DNA of 16,614 nt, taken from assembly GCA_015657535.1 (NCBI GenBank), contig JADHZB010000068.1:1-16614 (forward strand). The letters run 5' to 3'. Position 1 is the stretch's first letter. Each line of letters starts with the position of its first letter. Of this stretch, positions 1-9,400 are shown piece by piece. The notes under the pieces were generated by a model. The model worked only from the letters and a program-made list of their open reading frames with translations. It was not told where the DNA came from and made no database searches. The position numbers and the translations under genes are program-made. The stretch comes from Nephromyces sp. MM_2019 (lineage: Eukaryota > Apicomplexa > Aconoidasida > Nephromycida).

Positions 1-2
1 CA

Positions 3-635
3 GTCCCCCAATCTCGCCACTTTGGAGGTAGATCTGGAGGTTTAAAGAAAAAAAAGCAGAGGAGGCAAGTTCGCCCCGTTCAGCTCTCTCTTGGCCGTCG
101 TATGGAGTTCTTCCATCCCTCAAAACATCACAGAAAGACTAGGGTTCCAATGTATCAGAATGCTCGCTCAGGGATGGTGTATGACGCACACATGAGGAGG
201 TGGATGGTGTCTTGGACTCGTCATGGCTTTGAAGTCTTCAAAACGATATCTGTGGGGGCTGCTTCTCGAGTGAAGAAGAAGGGGGGTGGTGGTGGGGGGG
301 TTACTAAAACTTCGTTTGAACAGGGTAGAATGTATGCTTTGGGACTTATGAAGGGCTTGAAAAGGATGAAGGTAAAGAAGAGGAAGCAATTTGAGCGTCC
401 AGAAGTTAATAGGAGTGGAGTGAAGGGGGTTTACTTTGATGCTGACGAGAAGCTTTGGGTGTGTGTGTGGCAGCAGACCGGATTAAGGAGGTTTAGAGGA
501 TTTTCTGTGAGTGAGATGGGATTTGATGAAGCTTTTAGGGCTGCTGTAGAGACGAGGAGGGAGAAATTGCGGGAAAACTATCAGTTTGTTATGAAGAGAA
601 TGAGAATTAAGTCTGGAAGGGATCCGTTTAAGTAA
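3..635 (+). CDS. ApiAP2-type transcription factor, 3' part of gene with two tandem AP2 domains
   Basis: A sequence-specific DNA-binding nuclear protein is expected. The frame is open from the first bases of the window to the TAA at 633-635, so the ATG at 102 is probably internal and the gene starts outside. Numbering from that ATG, residues about 21-90 form one AP2-like unit (three beta strands around GMVYDAHMRRWMVSW and FEVFKTISV, then a helix from SFEQGRMYALGLMKGL). Residues about 103-160 form a second (SGVKGVYFDADEKLWVCVW, LRRFRGFSV, then helix FDEAFRAAVETRREKL). The G-x-Y/F-x2-x4-W-x-V-x-W pattern is typical of apicomplexan AP2 domains. The first domain is split between its sheet and helix by a basic stretch and six glycines (residues 57-66) encoded by a G-rich run at 281-300. 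A basic linker separates the domains. The C-terminus is short and basic. Family assignment is strong; the 5' structure is unknown. Confidence 0.85.
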   Translation, partial: VPQSRHFGGRSGGLKKKKQRRQVRPVQLSLGRRMEFFHPSKHHRKTRVPMYQNARSGMVYDAHMRRWMVSWTRHGFEVFKTISVGAASRVKKKGGGGGGVTKTSFEQGRMYALGLMKGLKRMKVKKRKQFERPEVNRSGVKGVYFDADEKLWVCVWQQTGLRRFRGFSVSEMGFDEAFRAAVETRREKLRENYQFVMKRMRIKSGRDPFK

Positions 636-676
636 GGGGGAGAAGGTTAGGGTGGTTTGAGGGGGGTTTTGGCGGG
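636..676 (+). other. G-tract cluster just after the AP2 stop codon
   Basis: Four G runs (636-640, 650-652, 661-666, 674-676) are separated by loops of 7 to 9 bases directly after the stop codon. This spacing allows a long-loop G-quadruplex in the 3' untranslated RNA or in the DNA. It may equally be simple G-rich drift, since the whole 636-790 stretch is G-rich. Confidence 0.35.
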
Positions 677-1112
677 ACGTCTGACGAATAATTTGAGGCC
701 TTTTTGGTGGGGGGTTCAGGAGATGGTTTGGGGAGGCGTTTGAGCGAGCTTCTCCGGTAAGACTCAATTAAGTTTTTGGGGGGGAATTCGCTTAGGTACT
801 CGATTGAGAAGCTTTTGATTGAGGTTTTGATACGGATGTTTAAAGGATAGATGAAGGACTTGAAGACGGGTTTTAACGAGAGAATCTGATGAGGCTTTTA
901 GAAAAAAATTTCAATATATTTGGTATGCTGTGTGTGATGGAAGGGAGGATTGTGTGTGTGTGTTACTCATTGCCCTATTGAGAGATGCTTTAAGCAAGTC
1001 ACTCAGGATAGTTAGTAGGTTAAATCATCGTTGGGAGGCCGTCTTATGTTATCCCTTGAAAATTTTATTATTAATACCGTCTTTAAGCTTTGTTAAGCTC
1101 AAGGTACCCTGG

Positions 1113-1240
1113 GAATGCTGAGCATATACTTGTGCGTATCCTTTGTCTTCGGCGAGCGTGTGTATGTACTCCCAGCGAATACTGAGCACATATTGTATGT
1201 AGCCTTTGTCTCGAGTTTGTGTGTGCGTGCAAATTTGCTT
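1113..1240 (+). repeat. Diverged 64-bp tandem duplication
   Basis: A segment beginning GAATGCTGAGCATAT at 1113 recurs as GAATACTGAGCACAT at 1177. The following CCTTTGTCT also recurs at about the same offset. The copies have diverged by substitutions and small indels, and each carries a TG tract. Confidence 0.55.
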
Positions 1241-1262
1241 CATTCGAAGTTTGTGTGTAAGC

Positions 1263-1386
1263 TCACTGCCTTCCAAGTGTGTGCGTAATATGTCACGGCA
1301 TTTCTAGTATGTGTGTGTAATATTTCACTGTCTTCCATGTGTGTGCTTAATATGTCACGGCACTCCTAATGTGTTTTTTGTTACAC
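1263..1386 (+). repeat. 62-bp tandem duplication
   Basis: The unit starting TCACTGCCTTCCAAGTGTGT at 1263 is repeated from 1325 as TCACTGTCTTCCATGTGTGT. TAATATGTCACGGCA is shared near the middle of both copies. The two copies are similar over the first 45 or so bases and diverge at the end. Confidence 0.7.
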
Positions 1387-1921
1387 GTATCACTCCTAGC
1401 ATGTTTTGCTAGATTTCTTTATGCCCATTCTGGCATACCCAAGCATGCCTTCTCTCTAGCCTTCCTCTTAAGTGTGTGAAGGCTGGCTTCCCATCCAATT
1501 ATCTTGAGCTTGTGTGTGTGCATGTGCGTTTAGTAGCCGTGGTAATGCTGCGTAGCTTCTTCTACGTTTGAAGATATGCTATAGCCTCAGAATTATTTTC
1601 GCTAATCTAAGGAAAAAGAGCTTTGAAGAATCAGAGAAACCTCAAGGATAACAGGCATTTTTCCTAGTATTTTCATAGCATTCGAGTGTATATACAGCCA
1701 TCTTTTGGCTTCAAAACAGAATGCCTAGCTCCTAAGCCTTCAGAAAGTGATGTGTGCGTGAATCAGTGTTTATTTTGATGCATGAAAAATGGAGTCTGAG
1801 CACAGAATAAGCTGTGTGCGCACTCGATCTGCGCTACTGTATGTGTGTGCGTCAACTTCGCTTCAATGCACGAGTTACACACACAATATAGTAGAAAATA
1901 CCCGGAGCACACATACACTAT

Positions 1922-2005
1922 ACTAGCAAACCTCTCGCACACACAATACACTAGCAAATATCTCGCACACACAATATACTAGCAAACATCTAACATGCAC
2001 ACACA
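1922..2005 (+). repeat. 28-bp minisatellite, three copies
   Basis: ACTAGCAAAC/T starts at 1922, 1950 and 1978, an exact 28-base period, with a CTCGCACACACAATA tail in the first two copies. The third copy is degenerate in its second half. A more diverged copy may precede it around 1889. On this strand the embedded dinucleotide is CA rather than TG, unlike the sequence just upstream. Confidence 0.75.
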
Positions 2006-2213
2006 CCAGATTCTCCCTTGTTATGCTTATCTATCTTCTTACAAGATTCCACAGTATAAGCAGATGTAGTAGAGGTTGAGGGGGGGCCTAAAATTCCAAG
2101 TTTCCCCACTGAGTATTCAACTTCCTTCAGTGATATGCGCATGTGCAGCACAGTGTGTGTGTGAATTGCATAGTTACACAGACTGGCAAGGATGCCTTCA
2201 TTCAGACATACGA

Positions 2214-2631
2214 ATGAAGTCGGAAAATGTGGACGGAGGCTCTGCTGCAGCTTCTGCTAAACTGCCTATTTACAGGTGTGTGTACGAAACTTTGCCCTAA
2301 TGCACCTGCGCGTGTGCAAAACGTCGCACTAACACACTTGTGTGTGCACACTTTAACAGGCTACGCAAGGGTTTCTGCGTGCGAAAACGGGTGTGCGAGC
2401 ATATCAGCATGCGATTTGAAGGTGTTTCTTGGGCTTGTGTGCGTGTATTTTTAAGATTTTTCCGATTTTTGTGTGTGCTTTGAGATGCTTCTGAAGTTAG
2501 AGTGTGTGCATGATTGCGAGCTTTTCATTGCTATACATAGGAGCATGGATGTTAGGTCAATTGAGCAGAATATTAAGCATCCCAGTCCAGCGATACAACC
2601 AACATCTACTCTGCCAGTCACTTCATGCTGA
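2214..2631 (+). CDS. Candidate two-exon small gene, hypothetical, 50 codons
   Basis: ATG at 2214 opens a hydrophilic frame (MKSENVDGGSAAASAKLPIY) that reaches a donor AG|GTGTGT at 2275/2276 in phase 2. After a pyrimidine-rich acceptor (CTATACATAG, ending 2540), an exon at 2541-2631 continues in the matching phase with a Ser/Pro/Thr-rich tail (SMDVRSIEQN, then HPSPAIQPTSTLPVTSC) and ends at TGA. The phase match, the acceptor and the lack of repeat-type residues are the only support. The reading frame may extend upstream through an acceptor at 2181. The gene would be tail-to-tail with the minus-strand gene at 4419-2948. No family recognised. Confidence 0.25.
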
Positions 2632-2947
2632 TGTGCGTGTCTCTGAACTTGAAGCTATTTCCTGGACCCTTATCCTAAGCGAAGAAAATATGGGAAAGCT
2701 TGTTTGTGTGCAGAAGCATACTCTGTTATCACTAATGGTAAAGCAACTGCAAAAAAATATGCACACACGAATCGGCCAATAACCCTTTACACTCACCAAG
2801 CCTATAGCCTTGCACACATAAAAAAAGCCAAAGTTCACAAAAAAATTCGCACACACACAAACCACAAGCATTGACCTCATCCACATCATTTAGCAGGAAA
2901 ATGAGCAAAGCTCAGATACGCACACATGCCAATACACACATAAAAGC

Positions 2948-4419
2948 TCACATATGCTTAGCAGATAGATCTTGGGCAAACCCCCATCTACTAGCTTCCT
3001 GTTGAAGCTTAAGAATAGAAGCATTCTTTCCTGCCAGAGCGAAGTTCTGCCATTCCTTTCCTCCTAAGTTTAAATCCTTAGAGACTTCTTCCATTTGACC
3101 CCTGACAGCCCGCATCTACAAATTTACACACACAGATGGAGCATCTCATACCGGCAGAGAATCTCACAAATAAAGCAACTCGCACACATAAAGCATTAAA
3201 CACACATAGGGAATCTCATGGACACAAAGCATCTCACATACGTAGAGAATCTCAGCAATAAAGCATCAAACACACATAAAGTATCGCGCACACGCAGAGC
3301 ATTTCTCACGCACACAACGCATCTCAGACACACAAATTAACGAGTGTAAGCATAGCTATTCGGTGAGAGACTTACTGGCGAGGATACTAGCTTTTGAATC
3401 TCTCCGGCTAACACCTTCATGTAGTTCTGCAGAGACAAAAGAGAAGATGTGAAGTAGGTGGAGGGAGTCATCGTAAAAACTCAGTGTATAGGCTTAGGGA
3501 ACACACACAAACACGAATTAACTGTAGAGTATCGCACACGTATAAACCCTAAAGAAGCGGAAATACTCAAACTTGACAGTATCACACACACATATGAACC
3601 AGAGTATTAAACGCACACACATACGAGCATCACATACACGCATACATAACAGTATCGCACCGCTGATGATTCCTGGGGGGCTCGCTCTACAATCGCTTCC
3701 TCTATAGAAGCAATCGCATCATTTGAAGATTTCCTCAACGTCCAGAGTGACAAGCCACCAAATATAACAGGTAATACTGAGCCCCCTAAAACCTGAAGAT
3801 GAGGAAGGAGAGGCTTCGATGTGTGTGTTTTGCGTGTGTTATGAAGGATCGGTGTGTTTGTGGCCTTTTGTAAGTATCTAGCTTTTTTCGGGTGCTTAAA
3901 TCTGCGTGGCATTCTTTCGCGTTCTCCGTGTGCATGCACGTTTTCGTGCGTCTTTTTTATACTTGTAGTGTCTTTGTGTGCATCTACTCCCGTGTCTGCG
4001 CGTGTGTCTTCAAAGCAGCGTATGTGTGCCTTCTTAAGCACCCCCGTGTGTGTGCATTCGACTATCCACGCATGCGTGTGCCCTCTAAAATACCCGTGTG
4101 TATGCATTCTAACTATTCCCTCAAGCCCTACCAAATACTTAAAGGCTAGAATTCTATCGGCTAGTACGTCAGGCCGGCGGATCTGATAGATGGTGTCTGC
4201 ATAACGAAGCTCAAGCAGAGAGTTGATCGTCTTCAGAGACTTCCACCCCCAGTAAGGTACTAAGACTAACGCTAGGGTTAGGGGCGCATAAGGATTTACT
4301 CGTTTAAGAAACCCTAGTAACCCCCCTGACGAGTTTAGAGGTGGGGGGGTTGAATTCCTAGGAATTTCCTGCACGGAAGAGTCGTTTAGAGGATTGGGAG
4401 GGGGGGGTTCCTTCGTCAT
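2948..4419 (-). CDS. Four-exon gene, proline-rich small membrane protein, hypothetical
   Basis: Exons, read on the minus strand: 4419-4132, 3792-3661, 3426-3376 and 3115-2948, all phase 0, giving 212 residues. Splice sites are TTG|GTAGGG, CATCTTCAG, GCG|GTGCGA (weak), TCTCTGCAG, CCA|GTAAGT and TTTGTAG. The ATG at 4419 is the first in frame after a stop at 4491-4489; an open frame with no ATG lies between them. The N-terminus is rich in Pro and Ser. A first hydrophobic segment lies near residues 44-59 (YAPLTLALVLVPYWGW) and a second near 96-115 (LGGSVLPVIFGGLSLWTL), separated by a polar stretch. The second begins exactly at the exon 1-2 junction. The C-terminal half is amphipathic and charged, ending FAQDLSAKHM. 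Exon 3 has only 17 codons. Introns 2 and 3 are TG-rich in the sense strand, while intron 1 is CA-rich. The topology suggests a two-pass organelle or endomembrane protein, but I do not recognise the family. Confidence 0.6.
3120..3345 (-). repeat. Degenerate about 20-bp CA/TG repeat in the last intron of the minus-strand gene
   Basis: Variants of AAAGCATCTCACACACA recur roughly every 18 to 22 bases (GCATCTCA, GAATCTCA, GTATCGCG and so on). The array fills most of the intron between the exons at 3426-3376 and 3115-2948. A related pattern (AGTATCGCACAC) recurs in the preceding intron at about 3520-3660. Confidence 0.6.
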
Positions 4420-4469
4420 CCTTGAGGGGGGTGAGGGAGGTGGTGAGGGGGGTGAGGTTGGCCCAGGGG
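4396..4469 (+). other. Strong G-run cluster over the start of the minus-strand gene
   Basis: Runs of 3 to 8 G occur at 4396-4398, 4400-4407, 4426-4431, 4435-4437, 4447-4452 and 4466-4469 on the plus strand, so the coding strand is C-rich and encodes the proline stretch. The cluster fits G-quadruplex formation on the template strand around the translation start. Whether it has any role in expression is inference. Confidence 0.45.
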
Positions 4470-4597
4470 ACACAAGGAGATCAGGGGCTTACGAAGCTCA
4501 GGGAGGAAATAAGCACTGAATGGGGAACAGAGTGAGGGGTGTGAAGAGGTTTCAAGGAGGGTAGTCAATCAAGCACACGTGAAGACTTCACACCAAA

Positions 4598-5299
4598 ATG
4601 GGAAGAGGAGAGACAATAATGTACAGGGAAGATGAAGATGAAGATGAAGATGAAGAACAAGGTGAACAAAAAGATGAAGATGCAGATGAAGAGGATGAAA
4701 CAAAATTAAAGCGCAAGAGAAAGAGAATGATGTTGATTCTAGTATGAAAAGTGCGAGAATATCAGGCGGGAAACGATTAAAAGTGTTTGAAGCTACTGAA
4801 GATGAAGAATCAGCAGAAATGATGTTCTATTAAATTACTATAAAAAGAAGCAGGAAAGTGTGTGGACGGGAGAGATATGGGGTACACATTGCGAAGAAGA
4901 GCGAAATCGTGATAATACACACGAAAGAGTATACGAAAAAGAAGTAAAGATGTATGAAGAAGCGAAAGAAAAAAAGACGGCAAAAATCCCGTGGAAGAAG
5001 AAAGCGGGCAAAAGAAGATAAAAAAAATTGAAGGAAATTGTGAGGAAGAGGAAGTACAAAAAGATTTAAAAACAATTTAAGCCTATAAAATAGGGTGAAG
5101 TATTACCTTTTTTTGAGCTTGATGCCTGGAAAGTTTATGAAAATGATACTTTCTGTGAACAAGAACCAAAAGGGAGTTGACGCAGTTTAGGGGACAAGTA
5201 CTTTACAAGAGCTCCGCATTTCCTTTGGCGTGAAGGTAATTTAGACGGTTTAAGAAGAGGTGTTATTCATGGCTGTGTGCAGTTTTTTTCGCGCACTTA
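4598..5299 (+). pseudogene. Possible decayed gene: coding-like fragments in shifting frames
   Basis: ATG at 4598 opens an acidic frame (EDEDEDEDEEQ) that ends at 4747. A second frame (4699-4833) continues in the same charged style (KENDVDSSMKSARI, KRLKVFEATEDEESAE). A third (4806-5021) follows with QESVWTGEIWGTHCEEER and VYEKEVKMYEEAK. From 5094 a further frame reads GEVLPFFELDAWKVYENDTF and, after one in-frame TGA, GDKYFTRAPHFLWREGNLDG. Successive overlaps without plausible introns suggest frameshift decay of one ORF. The caution is that A/G-rich sequence has few stops in any frame and always reads as Glu/Lys/Arg, so the first half may be chance. The last 200 bases have more balanced composition and are the better evidence. 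TG tracts are almost absent here. No family recognised. Confidence 0.25.
4631..4657 (+). repeat. GATGAA hexanucleotide run
   Basis: About four perfect GATGAA units and a partial one encode alternating Asp and Glu in the acidic frame at 4598-4747. A looser continuation of the same theme runs to about 4700. Confidence 0.8.
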
Positions 5300-5470
5300 A
5301 AAACCAATGAGAAGCGCACACACACACGCAAATATACACACATGTCAACACCCGCTCACGCACGACACGCTAACATACACAAACGCGCAGCTCACACCAC
5401 ACGCACGCACATACAGCAACACACTGCTACACACACGCACATCAACACACATGCTCATACACACACACCA
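5300..5470 (+). repeat. CA-rich simple-repeat block
   Basis: Short ACACAC and ACGCAC runs are broken by unique bases over about 170 bp. The six-frame translations are HTHT-type. If the minus-strand exons at 5838-5472 are real, this block is the sense-TG-rich start of their next intron. Confidence 0.75.
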
Positions 5471-5471
5471 C

Positions 5472-5838
5472 AGGAAATGTCTCTGCAAACTCCCATGCCG
5501 TGTCTTCCTCATTCAAATCTCCAACATCTCCCAGCTTTTCCACAATGCTCTTCTCTTTTTCCCCCTCATCTTCGAAATAGCGGGAAAAGTTGATTTTTGG
5601 GGTATTTTTAGCTTCTTGACTGCTTCCATGAAAACATATAAATTGGCACTGGTAATGAGCTTTCATGCATAGAGGCAGTAATTCTCCAAAAAAACCAGAA
5701 AATTTACTATTTTTAATGAAAACCATATCTTCAGTACTTTTGAAAATCTAGAAACAGGAGATTTATCTGCTTCATCTTCATGTTTTTCGTAATTTTTCGT
5801 TTTTTCCGCTTCATTTCTATTCAAATTTGCCCTTTTGA
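5472..5838 (-). CDS. Candidate two internal exons of a minus-strand gene, hypothetical
   Basis: On the minus strand a strong acceptor (TCTACAATTTGCAG) precedes an open exon at 5838-5708 with KRANLNRNEAEKTKNYEKHE and SRFSKVLKIWFSLKI. It reaches ATA|GTAAAT in phase 0. A second acceptor (CATTACCAG) opens an exon at 5648-5472 in the same phase with CQFICFHGSSQEAKNTPKIN, SRYFEDEGEKEKSIVEKLGD and EEDTAWEFAETFP, ending at CCT|GTGGTG before a TG-rich (sense) stretch. The intron between them would be only 59 bases, much shorter than others here. An alternative is a single first exon from the ATG at 5726. The protein is highly charged and unrecognised. Purine-rich composition lowers the weight of the open frame. 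Confidence 0.3.
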
Positions 5839-6479
5839 CTGCAAATTGTAGAAAATTATGGATGAAAGAGTGGTAAAGTCACTAAGTATGCAGCTTTTTT
5901 ATGTTTTTATTTCAATGCATGAGGCTGATGCTATTTTTTTCAGTTAATCTGCTTCATACACGCAGAATCACATACGCGAAGAACCCCCCTATGTGTGTGT
6001 GTTCCGCTGTGTACGCGTATGCTGATTTGTGTATATTGCTGTGTGTGGGTATGTGTATCCTCCTTTGTGTGTCTATACATCCAATGTGTTCCTGTGAATG
6101 TGTGTGCGTTGATTTTGTTAGCCCTCATGAGGAATTATCCTTCAACTTTTTTTTCTTTTTCTCATCGCTTTCTTCGTTGTGTGTGTTGTTTCAAGTTTTG
6201 AAGATGCAATCTAACCTGCTTCACTGATAAATTCATGCTTTTTTCCGTGCTCTTCATGAGGACTGCACGTCTAAGAATGCTTTTTTTAATTTAAAGACGC
6301 ACACACACACATTATTACTCCTTTCACTGCACTGGAGACTGGCAAGCACCAAATTCTGACTTTTTTCACCATTTCAAAGTGTAAGAACTTTACATTTTTT
6401 TGTAGTCCTTTCGCGTATGTGTTTTCCTCCCAATTAGAAGGTGTGTGTCCGAGGTTAAGCATGATTCTGATCAGTTGAA
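5839..6479. other. Non-coding stretch upstream of the SfsA-like gene
   Basis: The region holds TG tracts at about 5990-6110 and a short CA run at 6298-6312. Long T runs occur on the plus strand (for example 6148-6160). I see no convincing exon. It should contain the promoter of the SfsA-like gene that starts at 6480, but I cannot point to a defined promoter motif. Confidence 0.4.
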
Positions 6480-9400
6480 ATGGGGATTCCAGTTTATACC
6501 TACGTAGGGTTGGTTGGAGGTAAGTGAAACTACAGAGTGTGTGCGAAATTTCAGGGATATTTTATGAAAATTGATGATGTTTATTCTCTGTAGCATGTTG
6601 TGTGTTTTAGCGTAGTTGTGCTTGCTTGTATGTGTGCGGGTGTATCTGCGTGTGTGTGGGTGTGGTTGTGCGTGTGGATGGGTGGGTGTGTGTGGATATG
6701 TATAGGTATGCGATGTGTGTAGGTATGTATAGGTGCGTGGGGGTTTATGAGGATTTAGTTATGTGGTTGTGTGCTGTTTTGACTATTTGGGTGTGTGTGG
6801 GTTTGAGTACGTGGGTATGTGTAGATTTGGGTAGGTGGTGTATCGGTGTGGGTATGTGTGTGTGTGAAAGGGTTTAGCAGGGTACGTGTGTGCAGGATAA
6901 TGCGTTTAAAAGTGCTTGTGTGTGCAGGCGTTGGTATAGACTTGTGTATAGAATGCATGATTAGGCAGAGTAGATGCGTGTGCATGCCTCGTTATTTAGA
7001 GTGCATCTTCGTACAGCCATGTGCGTGCAATATGCTTATGCGTATGTAGGCTTGCGTATGTGAAGTGTTGTTTGCAGGAGTGTGCGTACCTGTGTGCATA
7101 TCGTTATGCTGATGTGTGTGTGTACATATTTGAGCGTTTCTGTGCGATTAGAACTGTGTGCTTTGCTATTAGTGTGTATGCACTCATTACCTTGCATGAT
7201 GTGTGTGTGTTAATCCATGGATTTAATTAGATGCTTGCGGCTATAAGCTTATATCAGTGTAGATACACTCGCTGCCTTGTATTATTTATGCGTTAAACTG
7301 TTTATTTATATACTTGCAAATTTGCATTAGCTGGGGTCGTGAACCTTCGTGTGTGTGTGTGCGTTATTTTATGCTCTCCCTGTTTCTTCTTCCTTCACAG
7401 CCACCCTGCAGAGAAGATACAAGCGTTTTATAGGTGAGTGTTCTGCGTTAAACTATCCTTTTCTGTGTGTGCTTGGATTAAGCCGCTCTTGAAGTGTGTG
7501 GAAAAGCCTTTGCTTCTACTCTTTTTATATTAACGGATTGAAGGAATGATGTATATGTTTGTAGATGGATGTATAGGTGTGTGTATGTACATGTGAATGT
7601 TTGAAGTAGTATATCAGTGTGTGTATGTGTGCGAGTGCATGTGTCTGTAAATGGGTGTATGCATATTTCTAGGCTGCAAACGATGGCTGGGTGGCTTATG
7701 CGTGCATGTCGATGTGCAGATATAGTTATGGATGAGCGAAGGGTGTGCGTGTACCTCTGTACTGCTGGTGGTGTGTGTGTGCTTGCCTGTCTCCTGCTTC
7801 AGCTGAAGCCATCCTTGATGAAACCAAAGAAGTCGTTACCTGCCACATAGCGAATCCAGGATCTATGTTTGGTATGCTACCCCTAAATGCTCCCCTACGG
7901 TACGCGCACACCCACATCTTCTATGGTAACGATTGCTTAGCAGTGTATTGACTGCCGTTTAGTGTGTGATTCAGCATATTGGTGATGTAAATTTTTGATG
8001 GCTTGAATGTGTGTATGTACTTCTTTTACGTGTCCGTGTGTGCGTGAGTACCCAGAAGGGCGCGTTTGCCTGTGATCTTAGGATTATGTATGTGTGAGGA
8101 TGCGGATGTGGGTTTGTTTGTGTGGTGTGTGTGATTTGCAGGCGTTTCGGTGTGCGGTGTGTGTGGTGTATGGGCGTTTCTGTGTGTGGTGGGAGTTTAG
8201 CTGGGTAGGCATTTGGATGTATGTATGTGTGGGTGTGATACATTAGTGGTATATGGGTGCTTTGCCTTGGTAGTTGTGTGTGGTGTGCGTGAATGAGTTA
8301 TTTGAGTAAATGATTAGGTGCTTATGTGAATGTGGGTATATACGCGTATTCCTGGGTGTGGAAATGCATGTGTGTGGCTATAAATGTGTGTGTGGTATGG
8401 AATATATATGTGTGTACTATGCGTTTGGGTTTAGCTGTACATACTGTTTTGCAGGTGCATTTGTGTGTGTGTACACATATGTACCTCTGTGTGTGTACAT
8501 GCTTTTGGTGTGTGATTCACTATGTTCATGCCGCAGCATCCTCGTGTGTGTGTGCTTACGACTTTCTGGTGTGTGATTCACTGTATTCACGCAACAGCAC
8601 CCCCATGAGTGTGTGTAGTTCTTTCATAGAACTCTCTTCTACTTGCTCTCATCGAGCTCTTCAGGCTTATACCTACTAAATTACGTTTAACACGCCACTT
8701 CTTTTTTGTGGCTACTTCTTTTCTCAAAATTTTCTTTTTCATCTCTAATTTAATGGAAATCTACGTTTTTTCCCTTCAATAAAGAGCCTTTTGCTTGCTG
8801 TCACGAAAGGCTTTATTCGACACACTAGGAGCCAATGAAAGTTCTGAGATTGACTAGTCACTAGATGCTTTTGAAGAGATCTAAAAGGCTTTTGAAGCGA
8901 ATTCACACATGCATACAAGCTCTTCTCTAGGGGTTTAAGTACATTTTTGTATGTAGTTGATTAAACTATGCCTTTTTGAGAGCGTAAAAGCATTCAAAAT
9001 ACCATTGGTTGTAAATTAATATTTGCCTTATATTTCAAGTGCACGTACACTGCGTTTGCTGTATGTCTGGCAGACTGCAAGATCATGGAGCGGCTAAAAC
9101 CCGCAAGCTGAGATATTCCGTTGAAGCGATAAAGATAGGAGGGACTTGGATTGGGACTAACACACAGATTCCCAATAGAGTTGTAGATATAATGCTGCGA
9201 AATCCTGTAAAGTATCCTGAGCTACTGAAGGCTCTGATGAATATTACAGGAAATAAAGAAAAATTTTCAGTGCAGAAAGAGGTAAAAAGTAGCTTTTTGC
9301 TGAAGATTTGGAGAGGCTGAAGAATATTTTTTTCTTACGACGCTGCTTCTGTGCGTTTTTAGGGTTTTATATGTTTGGGAGGTTTCTTGCGGGTTTTTTT

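Larger units (their letters stand above)
677..2213. other. Long non-coding stretch with scattered TG/CA tracts
   Basis: No convincing exon was found here on either strand. The stretch is unique sequence punctuated by short TGTGTG runs on the plus strand up to about 1860, then by CACACA runs to about 2010. Several local tandem duplications lie inside it and are listed separately. Open frames here (for example 930-1121 and the minus-strand 1049-1276) are short and of repeat composition. Confidence 0.5.

Noticed and set aside
168..767. Minus-strand open frames opposite the AP2 exon
   Set aside because: They are shadows of the AP2 coding sequence; the plus strand has two recognisable domains.
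3120..3345. Regularly spaced short repeats considered as a CRISPR array
   Set aside because: Units are degenerate and contain simple CA repeats, spacing is irregular, there are no cas genes, and the setting is a eukaryotic intron.
3545..3551. Single CCCTAAA-type word suggesting telomeric repeat
   Set aside because: It occurs once, not as an array, so there is no telomeric sequence.
4830..5075. Minus-strand open frame with FFFLFLSSFARFLLP-type hydrophobic sequence
   Set aside because: It is the antisense of a purine-rich tract, which always reads as Phe/Leu/Ser. No splice or start evidence.
8310..8679. Open frames of about 90-117 codons rich in VCVCV
   Set aside because: They arise from stop-free TG repeats inside SfsA intron 3 and have no domain or balanced composition. 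The same applies to 3854-4186, 5995-6227, 6626-6877, 7617-7850 and 10847-11230.
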